Part shown: positions 6,668 to 14,860 of the stretch, piece by piece
How the letters are laid out: each line of letters opens with the position of its first letter
Position numbering within the stretch: position 1 is the first letter of the stretch
From: Legionella genomosp. 1
Lineage (GTDB): Bacteria; Pseudomonadota; Gammaproteobacteria; Legionellales; Legionellaceae
Length of the DNA: 18,919 nt
Direction of reading: 5' to 3'
Assembly (NCBI GenBank): GCA_945901145.1
Contig: CAMDJY010000002.1
Location: forward strand, 1 to 18,919
Made by a program: the position numbers and the translations under genes
Notes under the pieces: model-generated
Told to the model about the DNA's origin: nothing
Seen by the model: only the letters and a program-made list of their open reading frames with translations
The model's database searches: none

Positions 6668-8344
6668 ATGCAACCCAAGCAATTTGAAGAAGCCGAGCAA
6701 TTTTTTGCTGTTTTTGATAAAGTATTTCAGGCAAACCTTGCGCAACTGACGATGGGAATTAGTCCCGCTGCTATTGGCAGTGCATACTGTGCTTGGATAT
6801 TGCAGCTGTTGCAATCACCTGGACATTTAATGAGCTTAGTTTCTTACCCTGTTACACATAGCAGTGATGTTTCGTGTGAATCGGATGTGCGCTTTAGCAA
6901 AGACAGTTGGCAAACACTGCCGTGGCGTTTTTATGCCGAGTCTTTTATGCACCTTGAAAATTGGTGGCAACTGGCAACAACGGCGGTTCCAGGCTTATCG
7001 AGCAGAGGGGAGCGAACTATTTCATTTTGTGCTAGGCAAATGCTTGATGCAATATCGCCTTCTAATTTTATTGCCACTAATCCAGATCTATTTAATAAAA
7101 CAATTGAATCGGGTGGGTTAAATTTAATTCAAGGGACTGAAATTGCCGTCGAGCATATGTTAACCAAAGCTGCAGGTTTGCCACCGCCTGGTGCTGAGAA
7201 TTTTGTACCAGGTATTAACGTTGCCATTACCCCTGGCAGGGTTGTTTTTAGTAATCATCTGATTGAGCTTATTCAATATACACCGCAAACAAAAACAGTT
7301 TATAAAGAACCGATATTAATTATACCGGCATGGATTATGAAATATTATATTTTAGATCTATCTCCAAATAATTCATTGGTCAAATGGTTGGTCGCACAAG
7401 GCCACACGGTTTTTATTATTTCATGGCGTAATCCAGGAAAAGAAGACAGAGACTTAAGTCTCGATGATTATTACCGCCAGGGCGGGATGGCAGCCATCGA
7501 TGCTGTGTGTCGCATGATTCCTAAAACACAGATTCATCTCATGGGATATTGCTTAGGAGGAACGTTGGCAATGATTATTGCTGCGGCAATGGCAAGAGAC
7601 GGGGATAAACGCATTAAAAGTTTATCTTTACTCGCGGCTCAAGGTGATTTTACTGAGGCTGGAGAGTTGATGTTATTTATCTCTGAAAGCGAAATATCAT
7701 ATCTTGAAAATCTTATGTGGGAACAAGGATATTTAGATACTAAACAAATGTTAGGTTCGTTCCAGATGTTACGATCTTATGATTTGATTTGGTCAAAAAT
7801 GGTGGATGACTATATGCATGGCAAAGAACGCGGCATGATTGACTTACTTGCTTGGAACGCCGATGCAACACGCATGCCCTATAAAATGCATACCGAATAT
7901 CTTGAAAAACTATTTTTGAATAATGATTTTTCACGTGGGCGTTTTAAAGTTGAAGGCGAACTCGTGGCCCCGAATAGTATTCACTTGCCGATTTTTTCAG
8001 TGAGTACCGAAAAAGACCATGTGGCACCCTGGAAATCAGTGTATAAAATTCACTTGATGACCAATACTGATATTACCTTTGTGTTAACCCATGGTGGTCA
8101 TAATGCTGGCATTATTAGTGAACCGGGTCATCCTCGTCGTTCTTATTTAATCAGTGAACATCAAAAAGATATGCATTATCGGGGGCCTAATAAATGGCTG
8201 AAATTGGCTGAACAAAGAGAAGGCTCTTGGTGGCCTGCTTTGCATGAGTGGCTCGTAAAACAGAGCCATGCTAAGCGGGTTCCCGCCCGAGTCCCTGATA
8301 CATCGAGTCCTGCGGCACCGGGTAGTTATGTTATGCAAAAATGA
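6668..8344 (+). CDS. phaC: Class I-type poly(3-hydroxyalkanoate) synthase, intact copy
   Basis: PhaC polymerises (R)-3-hydroxyacyl-CoA into storage polyester at the granule surface. The 558-residue length fits class I enzymes. The N-terminal domain (about 1-190) includes ISPSNFIATNPDLF. The alpha/beta-hydrolase core follows, with PAWIMKYYILDL (220-231), FIISWRNPG (249-257) and the lipase-like box GYCLGGT with the acylated Cys295. Asp450 in STEKDHVAPW and His478 in HGGHNAGI complete the triad. The C-terminal EGSWWPALHEWL motif and PGSYV end are typical. AAGGA about ten bases upstream serves as ribosome site. It is transcribed divergently from phaB-phaR and the broken synthase, which it resembles along the whole length but not closely, so the two are old paralogues rather than a recent copy. 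It is probably the only functional synthase in this locus. Confidence 0.95.
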   Translation: MQPKQFEEAEQFFAVFDKVFQANLAQLTMGISPAAIGSAYCAWILQLLQSPGHLMSLVSYPVTHSSDVSCESDVRFSKDSWQTLPWRFYAESFMHLENWWQLATTAVPGLSSRGERTISFCARQMLDAISPSNFIATNPDLFNKTIESGGLNLIQGTEIAVEHMLTKAAGLPPPGAENFVPGINVAITPGRVVFSNHLIELIQYTPQTKTVYKEPILIIPAWIMKYYILDLSPNNSLVKWLVAQGHTVFIISWRNPGKEDRDLSLDDYYRQGGMAAIDAVCRMIPKTQIHLMGYCLGGTLAMIIAAAMARDGDKRIKSLSLLAAQGDFTEAGELMLFISESEISYLENLMWEQGYLDTKQMLGSFQMLRSYDLIWSKMVDDYMHGKERGMIDLLAWNADATRMPYKMHTEYLEKLFLNNDFSRGRFKVEGELVAPNSIHLPIFSVSTEKDHVAPWKSVYKIHLMTNTDITFVLTHGGHNAGIISEPGHPRRSYLISEHQKDMHYRGPNKWLKLAEQREGSWWPALHEWLVKQSHAKRVPARVPDTSSPAAPGSYVMQK

Positions 8345-8349
8345 TTTAA

Positions 8350-8718
8350 TTACGCATCATCTTCTTCATTGATGCTAAACGATGAGCCACACCCGCATGT
8401 GGTTTTGGCATTGGGGTTGCGAATGACAAATTGCTCACCTTGAATGTTTTGAACATAATCTATTTCTGCTTGATTCAAGTATTGAAAGCTCATTGGATCA
8501 ATAAGTAATTGAACACTTTGAGTTCCTGATGAGCAATTTTGTTCAACAACCGTGTCATCAGGATTTTGAGTTTCATCAAAAGTAAATCCATACTGGAAGC
8601 CCGAACAGCCGCCGCCGGTGATATATACTCGAAGTTTTAAATGAGGATTATTTTCTTCAGCAATCAGTTCGGCAACTTTATCAGCAGCAGCCACACTCAT
8701 GTTCATGCTCATATTCAT
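8350..8718 (-). CDS. erpA: Iron-sulfur cluster insertion protein ErpA (A-type carrier)
   Basis: ErpA receives Fe-S clusters from the assembly machinery and passes them to apo-proteins such as the isoprenoid enzymes IspG and IspH. The 122-residue product carries [21 protein letters not shown] and ends [16 protein letters not shown], giving the three ligand cysteines Cys38, Cys108 and Cys110. The first motif and NPNAK are closer to ErpA than to IscA or SufA. A further Cys62 lies in a variable loop with a small insertion (EQNCSSGTQ). The N-terminus MNMSMNMS is made by a 12-base sequence repeated twice with two differences, leaving four possible starts; GGAG five bases before the first ATG favours 8718. 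It lies 31 bases after mnmA on the same strand and ends five bases from the convergent phaC stop. Confidence 0.95.
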   Translation of the reverse strand: MNMSMNMSVAAADKVAELIAEENNPHLKLRVYITGGGCSGFQYGFTFDETQNPDDTVVEQNCSSGTQSVQLLIDPMSFQYLNQAEIDYVQNIQGEQFVIRNPNAKTTCGCGSSFSINEEDDA

Positions 8719-8749
8719 ATTTACTCCAATAAACTTTTAATTAAAATAA

Positions 8750-9838
8750 CTAACGAATCATCTTTTCGATGACTGCACCACCTAGGCATTCATTCTTATT
8801 ATAAAATACAACATATTGCCCTGGTGTAATAGCGCGTTGTGGATTGGCAAACATAATCACATGGCGCTTATGATCATCGCTGGGGGAGACGACACAAGCT
8901 TGCTCGGTTTGACGATAACGTGTTTTAGCATAGCACGTCAGTGGCAATTGGTTGTCTGTGACCGGGCTAATCCAGTGAATTTGGCTACAGACTAAACCTT
9001 GAGAATAAAGCATTGGATGTTGACTGCCTTGAGCGACTAATAGGGTATTTTGGGGGATATCTTTATCAACAACATACCAAGGATCGTCTGTTGCATTTTT
9101 GATGCCACCGATGTTCAGACCTTGACGTTGTCCTAGTGTATAAAACATCAATCCATCGTGTTGACCTAAGACTGTGTCTGACATATTTTTGATTGGACCA
9201 GGTTTGGCGAGCATAAATTCATTGAGAAAAGTTTTAAAGCGTTTTTCGCCAATAAAACAGATTCCTGTTGAATCTTTTTTAGCATGCGTTACGAGATTTA
9301 GTTTTTTGGCGATTTCACGCACTTCGGTTTTAAGATAATCCCCCAGTGGAAAATATGTTTTTAATAAAGCTTCTGGATGGACTGCATTTAAAAAATAAGT
9401 TTGATCTTTTTCTCTATCTTTGGCTTTGTATAAATGTGCTCGTCGGTCGTGAATGGCAATTTTGGCGTAATGTCCAGTGGCAATGGCGTCAGCACCGAGC
9501 GTTAAAGCATGCTCTAAAAAAGCATTAAATTTAATTTCTTTATTACATAGGACATCAGGATTGGGTGTACGGGCTTGTTCGTATTCATTGAGCATATGTT
9601 GAAAAACGTGATGCCAGTAAGCTTCTGAAAAATTAATACTGTGCAGGGGAATGTTTAATTGATCGCAAACGGCTTGTGCATCGTTTAAATCTTTTTCCGC
9701 AGCACAAAATCCAGGTGTGTCGTCATGCTCCCAGTTTTTCATAAATAAGCCTTCAACGGCGAAACCTTGTTCGCGTAACAGCCAAGCGGCTACTGATGAG
9801 TCGACGCCACCGGACATACCTATGATAATTTTTTTCAA
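8750..9838 (-). CDS. mnmA: tRNA-specific 2-thiouridylase MnmA
   Basis: MnmA adds sulfur to uridine 34 of the Lys, Glu and Gln tRNAs, using ATP and sulfur relayed from IscS through Tus proteins. The 362-residue length is standard. The PP-loop SGGVDSS lies at residues 9-15, followed by [11 protein letters not shown]. The catalytic pair is Cys98 in [12 protein letters not shown] and Cys194 in [13 protein letters not shown], and GHYAKI and LNIGG are also conserved. Translation starts with TTG at 9836-9838, preceded by AGGAAG; homology begins at once with [10 protein letters not shown], so no longer form is needed. It is followed by erpA, probably in one transcript, so an Fe-S carrier and a tRNA thiolation enzyme are expressed together. 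Confidence 0.97.
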   Translation of the reverse strand: MKKIIIGMSGGVDSSVAAWLLREQGFAVEGLFMKNWEHDDTPGFCAAEKDLNDAQAVCDQLNIPLHSINFSEAYWHHVFQHMLNEYEQARTPNPDVLCNKEIKFNAFLEHALTLGADAIATGHYAKIAIHDRRAHLYKAKDREKDQTYFLNAVHPEALLKTYFPLGDYLKTEVREIAKKLNLVTHAKKDSTGICFIGEKRFKTFLNEFMLAKPGPIKNMSDTVLGQHDGLMFYTLGQRQGLNIGGIKNATDDPWYVVDKDIPQNTLLVAQGSQHPMLYSQGLVCSQIHWISPVTDNQLPLTCYAKTRYRQTEQACVVSPSDDHKRHVIMFANPQRAITPGQYVVFYNKNECLGGAVIEKMIR

Positions 9839-9893
9839 AATTCTTCCTAATTATTACTGGTAATTCAAGGCATAGTTTAATAGAATACTTTTG

Positions 9894-9899
9894 TATAAT
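9894..9899 (+). promoter_or_regulatory. Consensus -10 element for the yceD gene run
   Basis: A perfect TATAAT lies 23 bases before the yceD ATG at 9923. No convincing -35 is found at 16-18 bases spacing, so an activator or upstream A/T tracts may compensate. The gap is shared with the divergent mnmA. Confidence 0.45.
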
Positions 9900-9922
9900 C
9901 AAATTGAGCTTATATTAACCAT

Positions 9923-10339
9923 ATGAATCTTTGTCTAAAAACAGCTGTGCGAGAACCTTTACCGACTGTCACCAAAATTGTTTTATCTCAACGCTTACCG
10001 AAATGGATTGAGTCTGAGTGTGAATTAGTCTGTCAGTATCAAGTAAAAACCTGTGGTGATTATTATTTGTTGGACCTAAAAACAAGCGCAGTTCTGCCGA
10101 TTACTTGTCAGCGTTGTTTGGAAATCATTCAATACAATTATGATCAAGAAACACAACTTGCTGTTTGTGTTGATGATAAACGTGCTGAAGAGCTTATGGC
10201 TCTATTTGATTGTGTTGTTGTTGAAGACACGCAATTAAATCTTGATGATATTTTGATCGATGACTTATATTTGTATGTGCCAGAGATACCGCATTCGAGA
10301 GAGGTTTGCCATTTTGACTTGAATCACTATTTAATTTAG
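9923..10339 (+). CDS. yceD: YceD (DUF177) family, 23S rRNA accumulation protein
   Basis: YceD proteins help accumulate 23S rRNA and are widely conserved, normally directly upstream of rpmF (ribosomal protein L32). The 138-residue product carries the family CxxC pair Cys62 and Cys65 in LPITCQRCLE and the acidic LNLDDILIDDLYLYVPEIPHS block. It is shorter than the E. coli protein (about 173 residues) and ends soon after the conserved region, without the usual tail. No clear ribosome site precedes the ATG; a TATAAT lies 23 bases upstream. The next gene on the strand, 34 bases on, is a secreted surface protein instead of rpmF, which is unusual. Assignment to the family is fairly sure; full function of this short form is not. 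Confidence 0.85.
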   Translation: MNLCLKTAVREPLPTVTKIVLSQRLPKWIESECELVCQYQVKTCGDYYLLDLKTSAVLPITCQRCLEIIQYNYDQETQLAVCVDDKRAEELMALFDCVVVEDTQLNLDDILIDDLYLYVPEIPHSREVCHFDLNHYLI

Positions 10340-10373
10340 TATTAGAGTCTAAAAATCTCTAAAGGAATAGTCT

Positions 10374-11825
10374 ATGAAAATGATAAGATGTCAATTGGCT
10401 TTTTTATTTATTTGTTTTTCAAAGTTGAGTTTCTCAGGTCTGCCTCTTCTAAGTATTACGCCTTATTCGAATACAAATATATCGTTGCCCGTTAATAGTA
10501 GTGCGGTGGTTGCATATTTGGTTAAGAATAATACATCTCAGATATTGCCTATTAGCCTTATTGCTCAGCAGGGGCTTCTTCCCGTATATTTTCCACCTAA
10601 ATTACCCCAATTTCCTCCTATTCAAAATTGCTCAGAAATTCAAGCTTTGCCGGGTGCAGCCTCATGTTTACTCGCTTTACTGATTGATGGCAGTAACATA
10701 CCATTTTCTGGGGTAAGTGGGGGCCCTGTGCTCGAGGTGAATGCTTTTTGGAAATATGCACCCACATTGGCACAACAACTGAATATTTCTTTAGTGCCAC
10801 CCTCCTCGAATAGCCTCACCGCTTCCGTTTCTAGTATGGCGCTATCGGTGAATGATACGTCACTTAATTCAGCTTTAACCGGTCATGCGAGAACAATTAC
10901 GATAACTAATCAAAGTTCTGCAACGCTTCCATCGATTGGTTTTGTTACATCGGGACCGTTGCCAGCTGGTACGAGTATTTCTCCGGCCCAATGCCAGAAC
11001 GTTGAGCCTTCAGGTACATGTACTTTTACAATTACACCCGGTGAAAATGCGACAATCACTCCTGTCACGATGTATATTTCCGGTGGAATTAATACAAATT
11101 TATTATCAATTCCGATTTATGTAATTAGTTATGGTTCAGTTTATCAATCTGGTTATGTTTTTGCTGTAGATGACACGACGGATGCGTCCCAAAGTATTGG
11201 TGGAAAAGTAGCGGCATTGGTTAATCAAGCAAACCTTTGGCCGTTAGGAATTATCTGGAGTTCTAACGGAAATTATGATTGTTCATTGCAACCTGGGGTT
11301 AGCAACCCTTACGAAGCATGCACCGATTATACTAAACTTCCTGGCATTACCGAGGACTCAACAGTAGAAAATGGTGATGCCTGTGACGGTAAAAGCGATG
11401 GGGTTTGCGATACAGGAGTCATTACAAACTACTATAGTAGCTCAAGTTCAAGCCCATATATTCCATATAGTAAATATGCTGCTGGTTTGTGTAAACAGGA
11501 GATAGATGGCTATACTGATTGGTACTTACCTGCAATTTGTGAAATGGGCTATTTTGTTGTCACAGAAACGCAATCGATTGATAGTCATTGCGGTTCAAAA
11601 GATGATCCATATATGCAAAATATGGCTTCTAATTTAGCTGATTTAGGGTTGGGTAATTTATTTGGAGTCACTTGGAGCTCGACCGAATTCTCAGGTTCAG
11701 ATGGTACAACTAAAAATTCCTGGGCTCAATATTTCTTGACCAAAATACAATATCAAACTCATGATGGTAAGCAGGAAACTAGCGGTGTGCGTTGCGTTCG
11801 CGCGCTTACTCAACCGAGTAATTAA
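10374..11825 (+). CDS. Secreted protein with Ig-like modules and C-terminal DUF1566 domain
   Basis: Function is not known. Residues 1-21 are a signal peptide (hydrophobic LAFLFICFSKLSF, cut near FSG). Residues 22-145 and 148-250 look like two beta-rich Ig-like modules, each with a cysteine hairpin (Cys86-Cys98 around LPG; Cys207-Cys216 around EPSG). The second starts SVSSMALSVNDTS and contains TITITNQSSATL, as in Legionella and Coxiella surface proteins. From about 257 a DUF1566 (Lcl C-terminal-like) domain follows: YVFAVDDTTDASQ, WSSNGNYDC, GYTDWYLPAICEMGYF (379-394), TWSST (433-437) and VRCVR (472-476). A serine run lies at 355-360. DUF1566 is found in adhesins such as Legionella Lcl, so surface binding is plausible. 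Ribosome site AAAGGAA is well placed. It is followed at 24 bases by a barrel gene. Confidence 0.8.
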   Translation: MKMIRCQLAFLFICFSKLSFSGLPLLSITPYSNTNISLPVNSSAVVAYLVKNNTSQILPISLIAQQGLLPVYFPPKLPQFPPIQNCSEIQALPGAASCLLALLIDGSNIPFSGVSGGPVLEVNAFWKYAPTLAQQLNISLVPPSSNSLTASVSSMALSVNDTSLNSALTGHARTITITNQSSATLPSIGFVTSGPLPAGTSISPAQCQNVEPSGTCTFTITPGENATITPVTMYISGGINTNLLSIPIYVISYGSVYQSGYVFAVDDTTDASQSIGGKVAALVNQANLWPLGIIWSSNGNYDCSLQPGVSNPYEACTDYTKLPGITEDSTVENGDACDGKSDGVCDTGVITNYYSSSSSSPYIPYSKYAAGLCKQEIDGYTDWYLPAICEMGYFVVTETQSIDSHCGSKDDPYMQNMASNLADLGLGNLFGVTWSSTEFSGSDGTTKNSWAQYFLTKIQYQTHDGKQETSGVRCVRALTQPSN

Positions 11826-11849
11826 CCATTGATCAAATAGGAGTGATAG

Positions 11850-12578
11850 GTGAATAATCGAGTATTAATAGGATTAATAACTTTGTGTGCGAGTCAAATC
11901 AGTCTGGCAAATAATTTGCTTGATTTTAGACCAACAGTTTTGAGTGTCAATTTAGGCCCAGCTTGGACAAGTTCTGGATATTCACAAACCATTACTTTAT
12001 TACCTAATGTCATGAACCGATACGTGAGCTCAGATCAAACACATAGTTTCTTTAATGGTGAATTATTCGTGGGATGGAAAAAAAGTTGGACAGATGCCTA
12101 CTTAACTCATCTTGGATTAGCGGTTGACGTGACGAATAGTTTAAGATTGAACGGTGCAGTCTGGCAAATGGCTAACCCATTATTTGACAATGAGCTTTAT
12201 AGTTATAAAGTGAATCATACACATGTTGCATTTAAAGGAAAAATCATCGACCAAAGCTTTCAAAGTATTAGTCCTTATTTATTTGGAAGCTTAGGTGTTG
12301 GGTTTAACCGTGCTTATGGTTACAACAATGCGCCAACCATCACTTCAGTCATAGCATCACCTAATTTTACTCAAAATACTCAAACTGCTTTTACGTATAC
12401 CGTAGGCACGGGATTTCAAAGACATTTAACTAAAACTTTCACCATGGGTATTGAATATGAATTTGGAGATTGGGGGAAAAGTCAGTTGAGTTCAGCACCT
12501 TATCAAACTATTGGCAATGGTTTAAGCTTGCAACATATGTATTATAATGGCTTTAATGTGAATTTGACTTGGTCTTGA
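11850..12578 (+). CDS. Small outer-membrane beta-barrel protein
   Basis: The 242-residue product has a signal peptide (1-20, cut after SLA) and then alternating polar and hydrophobic strands ending in a terminal aromatic (NVNLTWS), as for eight- to ten-stranded outer-membrane barrels. Examples are LGPAWTSSGY, FFNGELFVGW, PYLFGSLGVGF, AFTYTVGTGFQ and FTMGIEYEFGDWG. The start is GTG at 11850 with AGGAG six bases upstream. Residues 141-242 align by eye with residues 283-384 of the barrel encoded at 13668, sharing SP(Y/F)-x-GG-like turns and FAYxxGxGF strands, so they appear to be paralogues. It sits between the secreted DUF1566 protein and the thiE remnant, four bases from the latter. No enzymatic motif was seen; porin, adhesin or secretion-partner roles are all possible. 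Confidence 0.8.
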   Translation: MNNRVLIGLITLCASQISLANNLLDFRPTVLSVNLGPAWTSSGYSQTITLLPNVMNRYVSSDQTHSFFNGELFVGWKKSWTDAYLTHLGLAVDVTNSLRLNGAVWQMANPLFDNELYSYKVNHTHVAFKGKIIDQSFQSISPYLFGSLGVGFNRAYGYNNAPTITSVIASPNFTQNTQTAFTYTVGTGFQRHLTKTFTMGIEYEFGDWGKSQLSSAPYQTIGNGLSLQHMYYNGFNVNLTWS

Positions 12579-12582
12579 GTTC

Positions 12583-13599
12583 GTGGACATTAAAACCTTT
12601 AGTATTTTAGAAGCGGAAAAAATAGTCAATATTCCGCTGAGATCTTATCAAGATATGCAAAAAGCTGCGCATGCGTTATTAAATTTAAATATTAACAGTG
12701 TTTTATTAACCGGCGGTCATTTTGAGGATCAAAAATTTAGCCAGGATTATTGGACGAACGGACAAGAATCTTTTTGGATTGCTGCTCGACGTTTACCTGA
12801 AAAAAATTACCCGACAACTGGAACTACTTTATCTGAAGCAATCAATGCACATTTGGCAGAGGGGTATTCTCTTCAGGATGCGATTGTTATTGCGAAAATG
12901 CATAGATCTTGTGCGCTAAGAGGGGGCAGTCAAATAGACCAAGTTGATTTGCCCTATGCTTCATCCGAGCCCTTATTTGATCTCCCCAAGCCGTTTAAGC
13001 GCTGTGACTTAGGATTGTATCCCGTGGTAGATAGTAGTCATTGGATAGAAAAATTATTACTTCAAGGGGTGAAATGTATTCAGTTACGCATCAAAAATAA
13101 ACATCAACCGACCCTAGAGCATGAAATTGAGCAGAGTGTTGCTTTGGCAAAAAAATTTGGTGCCACATTGTTTATCAATGATTATTGGGAGCTGGCGATT
13201 CGCTACGGCGCTGATGGGATTCATTTAGGACAAGAAGATTTATTAACAGCAGATCTTGCTCAGATTCGTCAGTCAGGATTGTATTTAGGTGTGAGCACAC
13301 ACTGTTATTATGAAGTTGCACGAGCACATGCTGTTAATCCTTCCTATATTGCTTGTGGTCCTATTTATGCGACAACGAGTAAAGACATGTCGTTTCAACC
13401 TCAGGGCGTTGAGCAATTAAAACACTGGCGACGAATGCTTAATTATCCTTTAGTTGCGATTGGTGGGATCAATCTTGAACGTCTGCCTGATGTCTTACAA
13501 TCAGGTGTTGCAGGCGTTGCATTAATTTCGGCCATTACTGAAGCACATGATCCACTGGAGGCAACGCAACAATTTTTAAAAATAATGAGTAAGCATTAG
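12583..13599 (+). CDS. thiE: 5'-truncated ThiD-ThiE fusion: complete thiamine phosphate synthase behind half an HMP-P kinase
   Basis: Residues 143-338 form a full ThiE, which joins HMP-diphosphate and HET-phosphate to thiamine phosphate. GLYPVVD opens the barrel, then CIQLRIK, FINDYWELA, DGIHLGQEDL (211-220), GVSTH (236-240), GPIYATTSKD (259-268) and LVAIGGI (290-296), all binding-site motifs. Residues 6-117 match only the second half of ThiD, the HMP(-P) kinase: SILEAEKIVNI, VLLTGGH, then PTTGTTLSEAINAHLAEG. The first half, with the GSDSGGGAG region, is absent, and the usual GTGCT catalytic stretch reads TGTTL with no Cys. The kinase is therefore probably dead. The only start is GTG at 12583, without a ribosome site, four bases after the barrel stop; in-frame stops lie just upstream. 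Translation probably depends on coupling to the barrel gene. Confidence 0.88.
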   Translation: MDIKTFSILEAEKIVNIPLRSYQDMQKAAHALLNLNINSVLLTGGHFEDQKFSQDYWTNGQESFWIAARRLPEKNYPTTGTTLSEAINAHLAEGYSLQDAIVIAKMHRSCALRGGSQIDQVDLPYASSEPLFDLPKPFKRCDLGLYPVVDSSHWIEKLLLQGVKCIQLRIKNKHQPTLEHEIEQSVALAKKFGATLFINDYWELAIRYGADGIHLGQEDLLTADLAQIRQSGLYLGVSTHCYYEVARAHAVNPSYIACGPIYATTSKDMSFQPQGVEQLKHWRRMLNYPLVAIGGINLERLPDVLQSGVAGVALISAITEAHDPLEATQQFLKIMSKH

Positions 13600-13667
13600 A
13601 AGATTTGCATTATTAGGAAAAAATCTGATACTCTAAATTTCGTGTTAATCTAGATTTTGGAACATGA

Positions 13668-14858
13668 ATGTTGAAAAGGATCATTCTCAGCGTTCCGGTT
13701 TTGCTGGCTGGCAATTTTGTAATGGCACAAAACGCGCATACGGTCTATGGTTTACAGCAAGCGCAACAATTTTCTCCCCAAAAAACAACAAAATTATTAT
13801 ATATACAAGCAAATATTTTTGCTGATAAAAAAAATGCACTGCAATACCAACATCGATTGCAATCTAAAACAAATTATTATGTTCGAATTAAACGCAAATC
13901 TATGTATCAAAGAACTTATTATGCTGTTGTCATTGGACCAATATCATCGGTTGTTGCATTAAGAAAAACGGCAGCTTCACTTGAGACAGTTAAATATACA
14001 GCAGCAGCTAAAACGCATAAAAATCAGAAGTCGAATTTCTTTTTTGAACCCCATTTTTTTGAACCAAAATTTGAACCAAAATGGCTTTCACCAGAAGTGA
14101 ATAAGCATGCTAACCGACGCACCGTGGTTACCCAAACAGCTGTAACGTCAGAACAAAACAATTGGTTTGCTACTATTGGTGCCGGTGGGCAATATCCTAA
14201 TTGGCTCTCCGATATGAAAGTCCAGAATGGTTCTGTGTTTTCTGCTCCGCATAATCTTGATGTGCATACCATGCAGTCTCAGGGGCAAGTGGTGACCGAG
14301 ATTGCGGCAGGCTATCGATGGACAACATTAAACGAAATCATTCCCGCCTACAGTCTTGAATTATTATGGGAATATGGCTTTAACAACAATTTAGGTGGCA
14401 CTATCACCCAGTATTCTCAACCCGAGTTTCTCAATTATAATTATCAATGGTATGTTCAATCAAACTTGTTATTAGCTGCTGTTAAACTCAATATTTTTCA
14501 ATATAAAACACTCTCACCTTTTATCCGTGGTGGCATTGGCGGCGCAATTAATACTGCTAATCACTATAGAGAAATTGCATTGCCTGGTGTCACGCCACGT
14601 GTAAGTCCTGGATTTACAGACAACAGTTCAAGTCAATTTGCTTATCAACTAGGCTTAGGCTTTGATTTAAAGCTCGCGCCGAAAATTTTCACGTCTTTTG
14701 GATATAACTATCAAAACTTGGGACAAGTTGTTTCAGGAAACGGGCTGAACACGTGGTCAACGGAAAAATTAACACTGGGTTCATATCATCTAAATGAATT
14801 TTTAATTACGATTCATTACCTTTTTGATATAAATCGTGATGATTTAAGGGATAAATAA
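13668..14858 (+). CDS. SPOR-domain protein fused to an outer-membrane beta-barrel
   Basis: The 396-residue product has a signal peptide (1-20, cut after VMA). Residues 42-106 look like a SPOR domain, which binds denuded peptidoglycan: LLYIQANIFADKKNALQY, then RLQSKTNYYVRIK and TYYAVVIGPISS. A basic and aromatic linker follows, with FEP repeats (FFEPHFFEPKFEPKW, about 125-139). Residues 164-396 are a probable beta-barrel (WFATIGAGGQYP, AYSLELLWEYGF, PFIRGGIGGAI, FAYQLGLGFDL, FLITIHYLF). The barrel does not end exactly at an aromatic residue but carries a short charged tail, DINRDDLRDK. The barrel part resembles the one encoded at 11850. The SPOR part would lie in the periplasm and could anchor the barrel to the cell wall. 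ATG at 13668 is used because the earlier ATG at 13664 is in another frame. It forms a two-gene unit with the thaumatin-like gene two bases on. Confidence 0.78.
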   Translation: MLKRIILSVPVLLAGNFVMAQNAHTVYGLQQAQQFSPQKTTKLLYIQANIFADKKNALQYQHRLQSKTNYYVRIKRKSMYQRTYYAVVIGPISSVVALRKTAASLETVKYTAAAKTHKNQKSNFFFEPHFFEPKFEPKWLSPEVNKHANRRTVVTQTAVTSEQNNWFATIGAGGQYPNWLSDMKVQNGSVFSAPHNLDVHTMQSQGQVVTEIAAGYRWTTLNEIIPAYSLELLWEYGFNNNLGGTITQYSQPEFLNYNYQWYVQSNLLLAAVKLNIFQYKTLSPFIRGGIGGAINTANHYREIALPGVTPRVSPGFTDNSSSQFAYQLGLGFDLKLAPKIFTSFGYNYQNLGQVVSGNGLNTWSTEKLTLGSYHLNEFLITIHYLFDINRDDLRDK

Positions 14859-14860
14859 GC

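Noticed and set aside
10342..10362. Six-base hairpin (TTAGAG/CTCTAA) before the DUF1566 gene as a terminator or riboregulator
   Set aside because: The stem is short and AT-rich, has no T run and merely touches the ribosome site; chance is likely in this composition.
14058..14081. Tandem 12-base TTTGAACCAAAA units as a regulatory repeat
   Set aside because: They lie inside the coding frame and simply encode the FEPK repeats of the linker.
14024..14272. 82-codon minus-strand frame within the SPOR-barrel gene
   Set aside because: Shadow frame opposite a signal-peptide-bearing gene; the FEP repeat region creates its unusual composition.
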